From the NCBI RefSeq assembly GCF_025717675.1, contig NZ_JAJIRT010000011.1:62001-126000 (forward strand): a stretch of DNA of 64,000 bases, written 5' to 3'. The position numbers and the translations under genes were made by a program. Positions 19,527-28,100 of the stretch are shown piece after piece. Positions within the stretch are counted from its first letter, which is position 1; each line of letters begins with the position of its first letter. The notes under the pieces were generated by a model, which made no database searches, was not told where the DNA came from, and saw only the letters and a list, made by a program, of their open reading frames with translations. The DNA comes from Paucibacter sp. DJ2R-2 (GTDB lineage Bacteria > Pseudomonadota > Gammaproteobacteria > Burkholderiales > Burkholderiaceae_C).

Positions 19527-20921
19527 ATGGCTTCGACCTCAGATCCTTTGATCGGCCTGGCCGCTGGCCGCTTGACGGGCCCGCTGGTGCGTGCGCTCGG
19601 CCTGCCGCGCCCACGCGCCTTGCGCCGCGAGACCGGCCCCTATCGCGGCGACGAACTGCGTGGACGCCGCCTGGTGTTGGCGGCCATGCCGGGTGGGCAT
19701 GCTGGCGAATCTGCTCGAGGCTTACTCCAAGCTTTGGGTGCCAGCCTGGTGCTGGAGACGGAGCAGGCCTCCGATGCGACGGCTCGCGTCGACATCGCCG
19801 TGTTTGATGCCACCGGCTGCCGTGAGGTCGCGTCCCTGGCCCAGTTGCGCAGTTTCTTTGCGCCGTTGCTGCGCCGCCTGGCGCCCTGCGCCAAGCTCTT
19901 GTTGCTGGCGCCCTGTCCGCTGGACGCCGCTCGCATCTCACCCGAGGCCGCGGCTGCCGCCCAAGGCATCGAAGGCTTTGTGCGCAGCCTGGCCAAGGAG
20001 CTGGGCCGTAGCCACGCAGCCACCGTCAATGCGCTGCAAGTGCCGGCTGCGACTTTGGGCGGCTTGCTGGGGCCATTGCGCTTCTTTTGCTCCTCGCGCA
20101 GCGCCTATGTGTCCGGTCGGATCCTGCGTTTGGACGCCGGTCTGGGGGCACCTGCGGCTCTTGAAGTCCCCATGGTCCCGGGGCGCTTGCGTGAGCACTT
20201 GGCCGTGGTCACCGGCGCCGCGCGTGGCCTAGGTGCCGCCACCGCCGAGCGCCTGGCCGAGGAGGGCGCCCGCGTGCTGTGCATCGATGTGCCCTCGGCT
20301 GAGCCGCATTTGCGCGAACTGGCGCGGCGCATCCAGGGCGACGCACTGAGCTTGGACATCACCCGTGCCGCCGCGCCCACTTTGCTTTGCGACTGGCTGC
20401 GCCAGCATCCCGGCATGGCTGTCGATGTGCTGGTGCACAACGCCGGCATCACGCGCGACCGCAGCCTGTTCAAGATGAGCGAGGCCGAGTGGAGCCAGGT
20501 CATGGCTGTCAATCTGCAGGCCATCCTGGCCATCGATGGCGCGCTCGATCAGGCCGACCTGCTGGCGCCCGGCGCGCGAGAAATTTGCTTGTCTTCCATC
20601 AGCGGCATCGCCGGCAATGCCGGTCAAACGAATTACGCGGCCAGCAAGTCCGCCTTGATTGGCTACGTCGCCGCGCGCAGCACTCTGTTGGCCAGTCGCG
20701 GCGCCACCATCAACGCCGTGGCACCGGGCTTCATTGAGACAGACATGACCCGCCAGATCCCTTGGTTCATTCGCGAAGCCGGCCGCCGCCTCAACGCACT
20801 GTCTCAAGGTGGCCAGCCCCGCGATGTGGCTGAGGCCGTCGCCTTCTTGGCTTTGCCCGAGTCAGGCGCCGTGAGGGGGCAGACCTTGCGGGTGTGTGGT
20901 CAGGCCTTGATGGGAGCTTGA
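19527..20921 (+). CDS. High-molecular-weight 3-oxoacyl-ACP/CoA reductase (FabG4-like SDR)
   Basis: 464 residues: two Rossmann-like parts. The first 210 residues are a degenerate SDR half lacking a proper cofactor motif. The second is a full SDR domain with TGAARGLGAATAERL (NADPH site), LVHNAGITRD, catalytic S in CLSSISG and Y-x-x-x-K in NYAASKSALIGY. This layout is that of the long FabG4 type, which reduces long 3-ketoacyl-CoA/ACP with NADH or NADPH. The gene follows the epimerase by 21 bases and ends 17 bases from a convergent lipoprotein gene. Role in the propionate operon is unclear; it may serve fatty-acid or hydroxyacyl metabolism. Confidence 0.85.
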   Translation: MASTSDPLIGLAAGRLTGPLVRALGLPRPRALRRETGPYRGDELRGRRLVLAAMPGGHAGESARGLLQALGASLVLETEQASDATARVDIAVFDATGCREVASLAQLRSFFAPLLRRLAPCAKLLLLAPCPLDAARISPEAAAAAQGIEGFVRSLAKELGRSHAATVNALQVPAATLGGLLGPLRFFCSSRSAYVSGRILRLDAGLGAPAALEVPMVPGRLREHLAVVTGAARGLGAATAERLAEEGARVLCIDVPSAEPHLRELARRIQGDALSLDITRAAAPTLLCDWLRQHPGMAVDVLVHNAGITRDRSLFKMSEAEWSQVMAVNLQAILAIDGALDQADLLAPGAREICLSSISGIAGNAGQTNYAASKSALIGYVAARSTLLASRGATINAVAPGFIETDMTRQIPWFIREAGRRLNALSQGGQPRDVAEAVAFLALPESGAVRGQTLRVCGQALMGA

Positions 20922-20938
20922 GGCCTGCGGTTGTGGCC

Positions 20939-21544
20939 CTAGTTCGCTGTGATGGCTTTCGCCAGCGCCCACAGTGCCGCCCGATGGGCTGCCACCAGTG
21001 CATCCGTGCTGCCGTCTCCGGCCGGCACTTCAATGCGCTGCTCTCGCACCTGAGGCGGCTGACGGCCACTGGGGTCGACCCAAGTCCAGCGCGCTTGCAG
21101 TACGAGCAGCGGGCGTAGGCCGGTATCAGCGTCCAGTCTTTGGATGTCCACGCGCAGCTGCCGCTCGGCCGTGAGTCCCGGCGGCAGGGGCAGGCGCCAG
21201 ATGCGGGCGCTGCCGAGCAGGCGCGCCAGATCTTGTTGCAGCAGGCGAGGGATGGCGTCGCGCAGAGGCTCGGCCCAGCGCTCCGTGGGCTGGACATTCA
21301 GCGTGGCCAAGCCACTGGGCCGGACGATGGCGTCGCGGTCCAGGTATTCGGGAATTTGGACCGGGCCCAGGGCCCAGATGCCTGTTGGCGATGCCGGCGC
21401 CACCAAGGCTCCTGCTTCCAAGCCCGGTGGCAGCTCAGCGCGCAGCTGAAAGTACTGCACCTTGGGTGAGCTGCCACAGGCGGCCAGCAGGCTGAGCCCG
21501 ATCAGGACGGGGATCGTCTTCATGCGGCGGATGAATGTGCTCAT
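20939..21544 (-). CDS. ABC-type transport auxiliary lipoprotein (PqiC/YmbA-like)
   Basis: 201 residues. The N-terminus carries a lipobox, LSLLAACGSS, so the mature protein begins with a lipidated cysteine; an internal ATG at 21523 would give a shorter, more usual lipoprotein leader. The body (VQYFQLRAE, IWALGPVQIPEYLDRDAIVR) matches the DUF330/PqiC type of outer-membrane-facing lipoproteins that partner MCE proteins. It is the last gene of a four-gene minus-strand operon and overlaps the MCE gene stop by four bases. It probably links the periplasmic MCE channel to the outer membrane. Confidence 0.85.
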   Translation of the reverse strand: MSTFIRRMKTIPVLIGLSLLAACGSSPKVQYFQLRAELPPGLEAGALVAPASPTGIWALGPVQIPEYLDRDAIVRPSGLATLNVQPTERWAEPLRDAIPRLLQQDLARLLGSARIWRLPLPPGLTAERQLRVDIQRLDADTGLRPLLVLQARWTWVDPSGRQPPQVREQRIEVPAGDGSTDALVAAHRAALWALAKAITAN

Positions 21545-22551
21545 TTGGCTCGGCCCTTGAGTACGGCTTCGGGTTGCTGGTCCAAGGTGTCCGCCAGTTC
21601 GCGCAGGGCGCGGGCGGCCTGGGCGATGTCCTTGAGCGCACGTTGCAGGTTCTGGTTCAGCGGCGCTTCATCCTGCGCCACATCGGCCACGGCTGCTGCT
21701 GCCCGGGCCAGCTCGGTCGAGACCCGGCGCAGGTCTTGCACCACGGCGCCCTCGGGGTTGAAGGTCTTGCCGACGCGCTCGGCCGAGTCGTTGACCGTCA
21801 CGGCCGCGCGGCTCATGCGTTCCATGGCCTGCTGGGTGGCGGCCAAGGCGCCCAGGGCAGCATCACCCATGGGCCCGGCGCGGCGGTCCAGCTGGGTGCT
21901 GAGGCGGCGCAGATTGGCACTCACAGCCTCAATGTCCTGCAAGGCCCGGCTGAGCTCCGGGCCCTCGATCAGGCGTCGGCCGGTGCTGGCGATGGCCGAG
22001 AGGTCGCCGACCAGGCGCTTGATGTCCAAGCCGTCCACCTGGTTGCGCAGGTCCTGGAATGGCGTGGCCACGGTGGGGATCTGCACATAGCGGCTGGTCT
22101 CGACGGTGGCCCCAGTGGTGGTTTTGTCCGGCCGAAAGTCCAGGTCCACATAGAGCTGGCCCGTCAGCAGGCTTTGCAGGCCCAGCTGAGCGCGCAGGCC
22201 GCGATCGACCAAGGCCTTGAGCGAGGTGGCGCCGCTGCCAGGCAGGCGCTCGCCGCTGAGATTTCCGAGCATGTCTCGCTCCAGTTCGGCTTCGACCGGA
22301 ATGGACACGGCATTGCTGGCATTGTTGTAGGCCACGCCGATGGCGCTGACATTGCCCAGGTGCACGCCGCGGAACACCACGGGCGCGCCGATTTGCAGGC
22401 CGTAAATGGAGCCGTGGAAATACATCACCACGCGCTCCTTGCCGCCCAGCAGCTTGCCGCCGGCGATCACAAAAACAGCGATGAAAAGCAGGATCAGGGC
22501 CGTGACAACAAACAAGCCCAGCAGGGCAGGGTGACCGTGACGCTTTCTCAT
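21541..22551 (-). CDS. MCE-domain (MlaD/PqiB-like) lipid-transport protein
   Basis: 336 residues: one N-terminal transmembrane helix (ALLGLFVVTALILLFIAVFVI), one MCE domain at about residues 40-125 (VVMYFHGSIYGLQIGAPVVFRGVHLGNV is the family hallmark) and a long C-terminal helical region rich in Leu/Arg/Ala that should form the needle or barrel of the hexamer. It would sit in the inner membrane and carry lipids across the periplasm. Overlaps with both neighbours by ATGA show tight coupling to the ATPase and lipoprotein genes. Confidence 0.9.
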   Translation of the reverse strand: MRKRHGHPALLGLFVVTALILLFIAVFVIAGGKLLGGKERVVMYFHGSIYGLQIGAPVVFRGVHLGNVSAIGVAYNNASNAVSIPVEAELERDMLGNLSGERLPGSGATSLKALVDRGLRAQLGLQSLLTGQLYVDLDFRPDKTTTGATVETSRYVQIPTVATPFQDLRNQVDGLDIKRLVGDLSAIASTGRRLIEGPELSRALQDIEAVSANLRRLSTQLDRRAGPMGDAALGALAATQQAMERMSRAAVTVNDSAERVGKTFNPEGAVVQDLRRVSTELARAAAAVADVAQDEAPLNQNLQRALKDIAQAARALRELADTLDQQPEAVLKGRAK

Positions 22552-23324
22552 GCACCTGCTCCTGCTGCTTCATCGAGGCCGCGACGCAGGAACAGGCGCA
22601 CCGTCTCGGGGCCTGACTCCAGCAGGCGGCGCGGGGCATCGAGCGCGGTCATGGTCTTCTCCTTGGCGTCGAGAAAGAGGGCGCGGTCGGCCACCGCGAA
22701 GATGCTGCTCAGTTCATGCGTCACCAGCACGATGCTGGTGCCGAGATGATCGCGCAAATTGAGGATCAGCTCATCAAGACTGGCGGAGCTGATCGGATCC
22801 AAGCCGGCCGAGGGTTCGTCCAGAAACAGCAGGGGTGGGTCCAGGGCCATGGCGCGCGCGATGGCGGCCCGCTTTTTCATGCCACCGCTGAGGGCGCTGG
22901 GTAGTTCGTCGAAGGCACCTTCCATGCCGACCAGGGCCAGTTTGAAGCGGGCCATCTGCTCGGCCGCGTCCTCGTCCAGTTCGCTGAACTCGGTGAGCGG
23001 CAGCATGACGTTTTCGCCCACCGTCATTGAGCTCCAGAGTGCTCCGCCTTGGAACATCACGCCGAACTGGCGGCGCAGGCGGGCCAGTTCCTCCACGTCG
23101 GCATCGGCCAGATCCCGCTCCCCGAAGATGACGCGGCCTAGGGCCGGCTCCTGCAGGCCGATCAGATGGCGCATCAGCGTGCTCTTGCCGCAGCCACTGC
23201 CGCCCATCAGCACCAGGATCTCGCCGCGCTGCAGCTCGAAGCTGAGGTTCTCCATCAGCAAGCGGCCGGCCACGGCCAGGCTCAAACCTTCGGCACATAG
23301 CAGCGGGCTCGCGGCTTGCTTCAT
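22548..23324 (-). CDS. ABC transporter ATP-binding protein (MlaF-like)
   Basis: 258 residues from the ATG at 23324 (a GTG one codon earlier is possible). Walker A GGSGCGKST, Q-loop, signature LSGGMKKRAAIARAM and Walker B LLFLDEPSAGLD are all present, with the short insertions typical of MlaF. It hydrolyses ATP in the cytoplasm to drive the MCE transporter. The start overlaps the permease stop as TGATG and the stop overlaps the MCE start, giving translational coupling. Confidence 0.93.
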   Translation of the reverse strand: MKQAASPLLCAEGLSLAVAGRLLMENLSFELQRGEILVLMGGSGCGKSTLMRHLIGLQEPALGRVIFGERDLADADVEELARLRRQFGVMFQGGALWSSMTVGENVMLPLTEFSELDEDAAEQMARFKLALVGMEGAFDELPSALSGGMKKRAAIARAMALDPPLLFLDEPSAGLDPISSASLDELILNLRDHLGTSIVLVTHELSSIFAVADRALFLDAKEKTMTALDAPRRLLESGPETVRLFLRRGLDEAAGAGA

Positions 23325-24457
23325 CACCAGCCCAGCCTCTGGAAAGCAATCGTCAGCGCCGAGGCGGCAATGACGATCCAGATGATGGCCTGCACCACGG
23401 CGGCGGTGGTGGCCTCGCCCACGGCCTGGGCGCTGCGACCGGCATGCAAGCCCTGGCGGCAGCCGGCCATGGCGACCAGCACGCCGTAAACCGTGCCCTT
23501 GAGCAGGCCGATGCCGGCGTGCGCCAGGGTGATGGCCTTGGAGCTGCGGTAGAGGTAGTCCAGGAGTTCGACATGGAAGATGCCCACCGCCACCAGCAGG
23601 CCGGCCAACATGCCCACCACGGCCGCAAACGTGGTCAGCAAGGGGGCCATCAAGGCCATGGCCAGCACGCGCGGCAGCACCAGATGCTCGACTGGGTTCA
23701 GGCCCAGGGCGCGCAAAGCATCGATTTCTTCATTGGCCTGCATGCTGCCGATCTGGGCAGCGAAGGCGGCACCGACGCGTCCGGCCAGCATGATGCCGGT
23801 CATCAGGGCAGCGATTTCGCGCACCACGCCAATGGTCACCAGGTCGGCCATGAAGGCCTGGGCGCCGAGACGCTGCAGCTGGGCCGCGCCCATATAGGCA
23901 ATGATCAGTCCGACCAGAAAGCTGATTAGGGTGACGATGGGCAAGGTGGCTGGGCCGGTGGCGTGCAACTGCTGGGCCAGGTCTTCGCCGCGCATGGCGG
24001 TGCTGCCGCGCATCGCCCGGTAGACGGCGGTCAGCAAATCGCCGGTGAAAGCCAAGGTGTCGCGCGTGCGGCGATAGCGTGCCTGCCAGGCCAGGCCGAC
24101 GCGGGTCAGCCAGCGCGGGCGGCGGCGGCCGCCGGGCGCGTCGCCGGCGCTCTGTCGGGCGGCCAGATCCAGCATGCCGCTCAAGGCCGGCGGTAGCTCA
24201 CGCGTGTCCAGCGGCGCCCGGGCGCTGCGGCTCAGGGCCCAAAGGGCTGCGGCCAGGCTGCTGTCAAAGGCTTCCAGCGCGCGGCCATCAATTCGCAGTG
24301 GCAGCGTTGCTGTGGCGGAGGCTGTGGTGTCTGGACGGGCCGGCAGGCGGCTCTTGCCGCGCCAGTCGCCGCTCAGGCGCAGCAGCGGCCCCTGCTCGTC
24401 GTGGGTCCAGAGCGCTTGTGCTTCGTTCGCTTTGGCGCTGTCCGCGGTATCGCCCAA
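23324..24457 (-). CDS. MlaE-family permease with fused N-terminal STAS (MlaB-like) domain
   Basis: 377 residues. The first ~110 form a STAS-like domain (GPLLRLSGDW, then IDGRALEAFDSSLAAAL), and residues ~125-377 are the MlaE/YrbE permease with five or so hydrophobic segments (LPIVTLISFLVGLIIAYMG, ALMTGIMLAGRVGAAFAAQIG with E-E-I-D-A following, VLAMALMAPLLTTFAAVVGML). The start is a TTG at 24457 supported by AGGAG five bases upstream. In E. coli MlaB is separate; here it seems fused. It is the first gene of the MCE operon. Confidence 0.88.
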   Translation of the reverse strand: MGDTADSAKANEAQALWTHDEQGPLLRLSGDWRGKSRLPARPDTTASATATLPLRIDGRALEAFDSSLAAALWALSRSARAPLDTRELPPALSGMLDLAARQSAGDAPGGRRRPRWLTRVGLAWQARYRRTRDTLAFTGDLLTAVYRAMRGSTAMRGEDLAQQLHATGPATLPIVTLISFLVGLIIAYMGAAQLQRLGAQAFMADLVTIGVVREIAALMTGIMLAGRVGAAFAAQIGSMQANEEIDALRALGLNPVEHLVLPRVLAMALMAPLLTTFAAVVGMLAGLLVAVGIFHVELLDYLYRSSKAITLAHAGIGLLKGTVYGVLVAMAGCRQGLHAGRSAQAVGEATTAAVVQAIIWIVIAASALTIAFQRLGW

Positions 24458-24544
24458 ACCTGCTCCTGTTCAGCCAGGGACGAGGTTAACAGCTGGCTGG
24501 CTTAGCCTCACCCCGAGCGGGTGAAGCTAGGCAGCATTTCATAC

Positions 24545-25348
24545 TCAGTCCACCGACTTCATCAGATGCGAGACCTGGGCCTTGAACTCGGGCGACTCGC
24601 GCATCTTGCCTTGCAGGCGCCAGACTTCACGAGCGGTCTGCCCATGCTTGGCAAAAAAGGGCTTGGAGAAGATGGTGTAGTAGGCCTTGTCCACAAGCGG
24701 GGGATTCACCCGCTCGACCTTGCCTTGCAGGGCTGGCAAAGCGGCCAGAGAGTTGTCGGCTTCGGTGGTCTGCAGCGCGGCCGCGAGGTAGCGACCCGAG
24801 GCCACGCGGTTGAGCAGTTCGTCGGCCGTCGGCGCGTTGTCCTCAACCTTGGCGCCCAGCTGCTTGAGCTGCGCGACGATGGAAAAACCTGCTTGCGCGC
24901 CGATGGTGCCGGCTGCAGTCAACGCCTTACCGTCCCAGCTGACGGCGGCCGCCTTGCCTTTGTAGAGCGCATAGGTGGCGCGGTACATGCGCTTGGTGGC
25001 GTCCGCCTCGCCGTCGAGCTTGAGCGGGTAATGGGCAAACTCGGCGCGCTCGGCGTTGAAGCTGGCATTCATGGCCGCGTCGACCTTGCCGCTCTTCAGC
25101 TCGGCCAGGCATTGCTTCCAAGGCATGGGCATGAGCTTGATCGGCGTGCCCAGCTGCTTTTCCAGCTGCGCCATCATGATCTGGCTGTAGCCGGGTTTGT
25201 CCTTGAGCAGCCAGGGGAAAGCGTCTTCGTTTTCGTGGCAGATGTGCAGGCTTTCGGGCGCCGCGTCGGCGGCCTGAACCAGAGCGTGGGGGGCGAGCAG
25301 CAGGGCGAAAAGAGCCAGGCCGTTCACGGCAGGGATGAGCTTGGGCAT
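24545..25348 (-). CDS. Periplasmic solute-binding protein, family 3 type
   Basis: 267 residues. Signal peptide: KLIPAVNGLALFALLLAPHALVQAADA. The mature part has the family 3 pattern (ICHENEDAFPWLLKD, a Q-M-M-A-Q-L-E-K-Q-L-G helix, CLAELKSGKVDAAMNASF near the ligand hinge, IGAQAGFSI). It likely binds an amino acid or small organic acid in the periplasm. No cognate permease or ATPase genes lie nearby, so it may be an orphan or a sensor-type binding protein. Separated from the M13 peptidase gene by 172 bases holding a strong hairpin. Confidence 0.78.
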   Translation of the reverse strand: MPKLIPAVNGLALFALLLAPHALVQAADAAPESLHICHENEDAFPWLLKDKPGYSQIMMAQLEKQLGTPIKLMPMPWKQCLAELKSGKVDAAMNASFNAERAEFAHYPLKLDGEADATKRMYRATYALYKGKAAAVSWDGKALTAAGTIGAQAGFSIVAQLKQLGAKVEDNAPTADELLNRVASGRYLAAALQTTEADNSLAALPALQGKVERVNPPLVDKAYYTIFSKPFFAKHGQTAREVWRLQGKMRESPEFKAQVSHLMKSVD

Positions 25349-25442
25349 GAGCGTGGGTCTTTCACAAAACAGGGGCTGAGTGAGACCGGTAGCCGAATGG
25401 CTGCACCGTGTCTGTGCATCCTAGGCTCAAGCCGGGTCGCTC

Positions 25443-25472
25443 AGGCCCAGGAATATGGGCATTCCTGGGCCT
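25443..25472. terminator. Perfect 12-bp hairpin after the M13 peptidase gene
   Basis: AGGCCCAGGAAT (25443-25454), six-base loop, and ATTCCTGGGCCT (25461-25472) pair perfectly. It lies 49 bases beyond the peptidase stop on the minus strand. No U-tract follows on either strand, so it may be an mRNA 3' stabiliser or Rho-assisted end rather than a classic intrinsic terminator. Confidence 0.5.
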
Positions 25473-25520
25473 AATCCTGTTCTGTGCTGAGTTTCACGGC
25501 CCATGCCGGGCCTCTTGCGC

Positions 25521-27536
25521 TTACCAGATGCGAATGCGCTCCGCGCTGCCCTTGAACATCTTGTCGCCAGCCTTGGTGCCGAAGGCCTGGTGGAAGCCGT
25601 CGTGATTGACGGCTGCGCCATTGGCCCGGAACTCGGCGGGCGAGTGCGGGTCCATGGTGACCTGCATCAGCGTCGCCTCTTCGCGCATCTTGGTCCGCCA
25701 GGCTTGCGACCAGCCCAGGAAGAAGCGCTGCTCGCCGCTGAAGCCCCCGATCACCGGGCTGGGCTTGCCGCCCAGGGAGCGCTGGTAGGCCTTGTATGCC
25801 ACTTGCAGGCCGGACAGATCGGCGATGTTCTCGCCCAGGGTCAGCTCGCCATTGACATGCTTGCCCTGGATGGCCTCGTAGCCGCTGTACTGGGCCACCA
25901 GCTTGGCGGCGACGGCCTCGAAGGCCTTGCGGTCGGCCGGTGTCCACCAGTTGCGTAGCTTGCCGTCGCCGTCGAACTGGCTGCCTTGGTCGTCAAAGCC
26001 GTGGCTGATCTCGTGGCCGATCACGGCACCGATGGCCCCGTAGTTGGCGGCGTCATCGGCCGTGGCATCGAAGAAGGGCGGCTGCAGGATGGCTGCGGGG
26101 AAGAGGATCTCGTTGGTCGTGGGGTCGTAGAAGGCATTGACCAGCTGCGGGTTGATGCCCCACTCCTTGCGATCCACCGGGCGGCCGGCTTTGGCGGCCA
26201 GCACCTGCCATTCGAAATCGGCCGAGCGCAGGCGGTTGCCCAGCGCGTCGCCAGCGCGCACCTCCAGGGCGCTGAAATCACGCCATTGGTCGGGGTAGCC
26301 GATCTTGACGGTGAACTTGTTGAGCTTGTCGCGCGCCTGCAGCTTCGTCTGCGGCGACATCCAGCTCAGGGCTTCCAGCGAGTCGCCGAAGGCGGCCATC
26401 AGATTGCCCACCAGCTCTTGCATGCGGGCCTTGTGGCCGGCCGGGAAATGGCGCTCGACGTAGAGCTTGCCCAAAGCGTCGCCCAGGGCCGCGTTGACTT
26501 GCGTCATGCCTTGCTGCCAGCGTGCCTGCTCGCTGCTGGCGCCGGACAAGGCCTTGCCGCGGAAGGCAAAGCGGGCTTGGCGGAAGGCCTGGGGCAGGGT
26601 GGCCGCATGGGCGTCCAACAAATGCAGCTTGGCGTAGAGTTTCCAGTCGGCCAGCGGCAGCTTGGCATGCAGGCGGCCCAGTGCGATGGCCATGCTGGGC
26701 TGGGCCACGACCAGACGGTCGATGTGGCCCAGGCGGGCGGCAGCCAGGAAGGCGGCCCAGTCGAAGCCGGGCGCCTTGCGTGCCAGCTCGGCGGGGCTCA
26801 TGGGGTTGTAGGCCTTGACCGGGTCGCGGTTGGCCACCGGGTCCCAGTGGGCCTTGGCGATCGCGGTCTCCAGGGCCAGCACGCGGGCGGCGGCGCGGGC
26901 GGGTTGGGCTACGCCGGCCAGTTCCGCCAAGGTTTGCAGGTACTGCAGGTAGGCGGCGCGTGCCTTGAGCATGCGCGGCTCTTTCTTCAGGTAGTAATCG
27001 CGGCCCGGCAAGCCCAGGCCGCCCTGGCTGGCCGCCGCCAGGTTCAGGCTGGGGTTCTTGAAATCGGGGCCGACCGAGAGCTCCACCGGCGTCGACAGAT
27101 GGCCTTGCATGCGGCCCAGCCACTGGGCCAGTTCGCGCGGGCTCTTCAACGCATCGATGTCGGCCAGCTGGGGCTGCAGCGGGGCCAGGCCGGCCTGGTC
27201 AATGGCCGCCGTGTCCATGAAGGCGGTGTAAAACGCGGCGAGTTTGTGCTCGACGCTGCCGGTGGTCTGTGGCTTGAGGGCCAGTTCTTCGACGATGGCG
27301 CGCACCTGTTGGTCGGACAGGTCGCGCAGCACGGCAAAGCTGCCAAAGCTGGCCTTGTCGGCCGGGATCTCGGTGCTCTTGAGCCAGCCGCCGTTGGCGG
27401 CGCGGAACAGATCGTCCTGCACGCGCACGCTGGCGTCGAAGCCGGGCAGGTCCAGGCCGATGGTGTTTTCCACAGCGTGGGCGGCGCTGCCCAGTTGCAG
27501 CAATACGGCGAGAAGGGTCAGACGGGGCAGTTTCAT
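25521..27536 (-). CDS. M13 family zinc metallopeptidase (PepO/neprilysin-like)
   Basis: 671 residues. A cleavable signal peptide (LTLLAVLLQLGSAAHAV) precedes the peptidase. The zinc motif HEISH is at residues 508-512 with the family's G-H-E-x-S-H-G-F-D context, the downstream GENIADLSGL supplies the third ligand glutamate, and NAFYDPTTNEILFPAAILQ is the substrate-binding segment. It should act in the periplasm or outside on oligopeptides. The C-terminal IRIW-type ending is the usual M13 C-terminal tryptophan. Monocistronic by layout, with a 564-base upstream region. Confidence 0.93.
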   Translation of the reverse strand: MKLPRLTLLAVLLQLGSAAHAVENTIGLDLPGFDASVRVQDDLFRAANGGWLKSTEIPADKASFGSFAVLRDLSDQQVRAIVEELALKPQTTGSVEHKLAAFYTAFMDTAAIDQAGLAPLQPQLADIDALKSPRELAQWLGRMQGHLSTPVELSVGPDFKNPSLNLAAASQGGLGLPGRDYYLKKEPRMLKARAAYLQYLQTLAELAGVAQPARAAARVLALETAIAKAHWDPVANRDPVKAYNPMSPAELARKAPGFDWAAFLAAARLGHIDRLVVAQPSMAIALGRLHAKLPLADWKLYAKLHLLDAHAATLPQAFRQARFAFRGKALSGASSEQARWQQGMTQVNAALGDALGKLYVERHFPAGHKARMQELVGNLMAAFGDSLEALSWMSPQTKLQARDKLNKFTVKIGYPDQWRDFSALEVRAGDALGNRLRSADFEWQVLAAKAGRPVDRKEWGINPQLVNAFYDPTTNEILFPAAILQPPFFDATADDAANYGAIGAVIGHEISHGFDDQGSQFDGDGKLRNWWTPADRKAFEAVAAKLVAQYSGYEAIQGKHVNGELTLGENIADLSGLQVAYKAYQRSLGGKPSPVIGGFSGEQRFFLGWSQAWRTKMREEATLMQVTMDPHSPAEFRANGAAVNHDGFHQAFGTKAGDKMFKGSAERIRIW

Positions 27537-28100
27537 GGCGATTTCACAGACATGGTGTGGAGCCGGGCGCAGGTGTTTGCGTCGGCGCGAAGCGGGCGAT
27601 TGTCGCGGCAGCGGAATTGCTGGCTCGGGCAGGCCGAAACTTGTCGGCTACCGACGCGAATGCAGCACCTTAGGAAGATGGCCTGACGCTGTCGAAAGTC
27701 AGGCGCTGAAATGCGCGTGATTCGCGGGTTTGTCTCGACCCCTGTTTGCGGGGCGCCGCGGTGGGCCTGGGTGCGATGTTGCGCCGAAGCTGCATGTGTC
27801 ATGCCGGCCGCGTGTTCGCTCGTGCTGCGCCAGCCCGCGCGCGCTGCCCGGCCTCAGGCGCCGCAACAAAGGGGTGGCTGCTTGGTTTAGACTTCGTGAA
27901 CTGCGAAGATGCAATTGTGAATATCGGTGTGCGCATGTTGTTGGCGAAAGCTAAATTCCATCCCCTGAGTATTGGCTGCTGGCATGAGGGCCAATCTGGA
28001 TTTGAATTCAGCCTCGCTTCGTCGCGCTTTCGACCTTCATTCCGCCCTGAAACATTGCATCCTCGTCCACCGGCCCTGAATCCAGACCACGGACACAACC
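27537..28100. other. Divergent intergenic region, 564 bp
   Basis: Between the M13 peptidase gene (leftward) and the LysR gene (rightward). Codon use and frames give no gene. An AT-richer stretch at about 27890-27965 contains a short inverted repeat CTTCG-7-CGAAG (near 27891-27909) followed by a GCAATTGTGAATAT run; this is a candidate LysR/promoter site but below what I would call. Nothing else seen. Confidence 0.5.
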
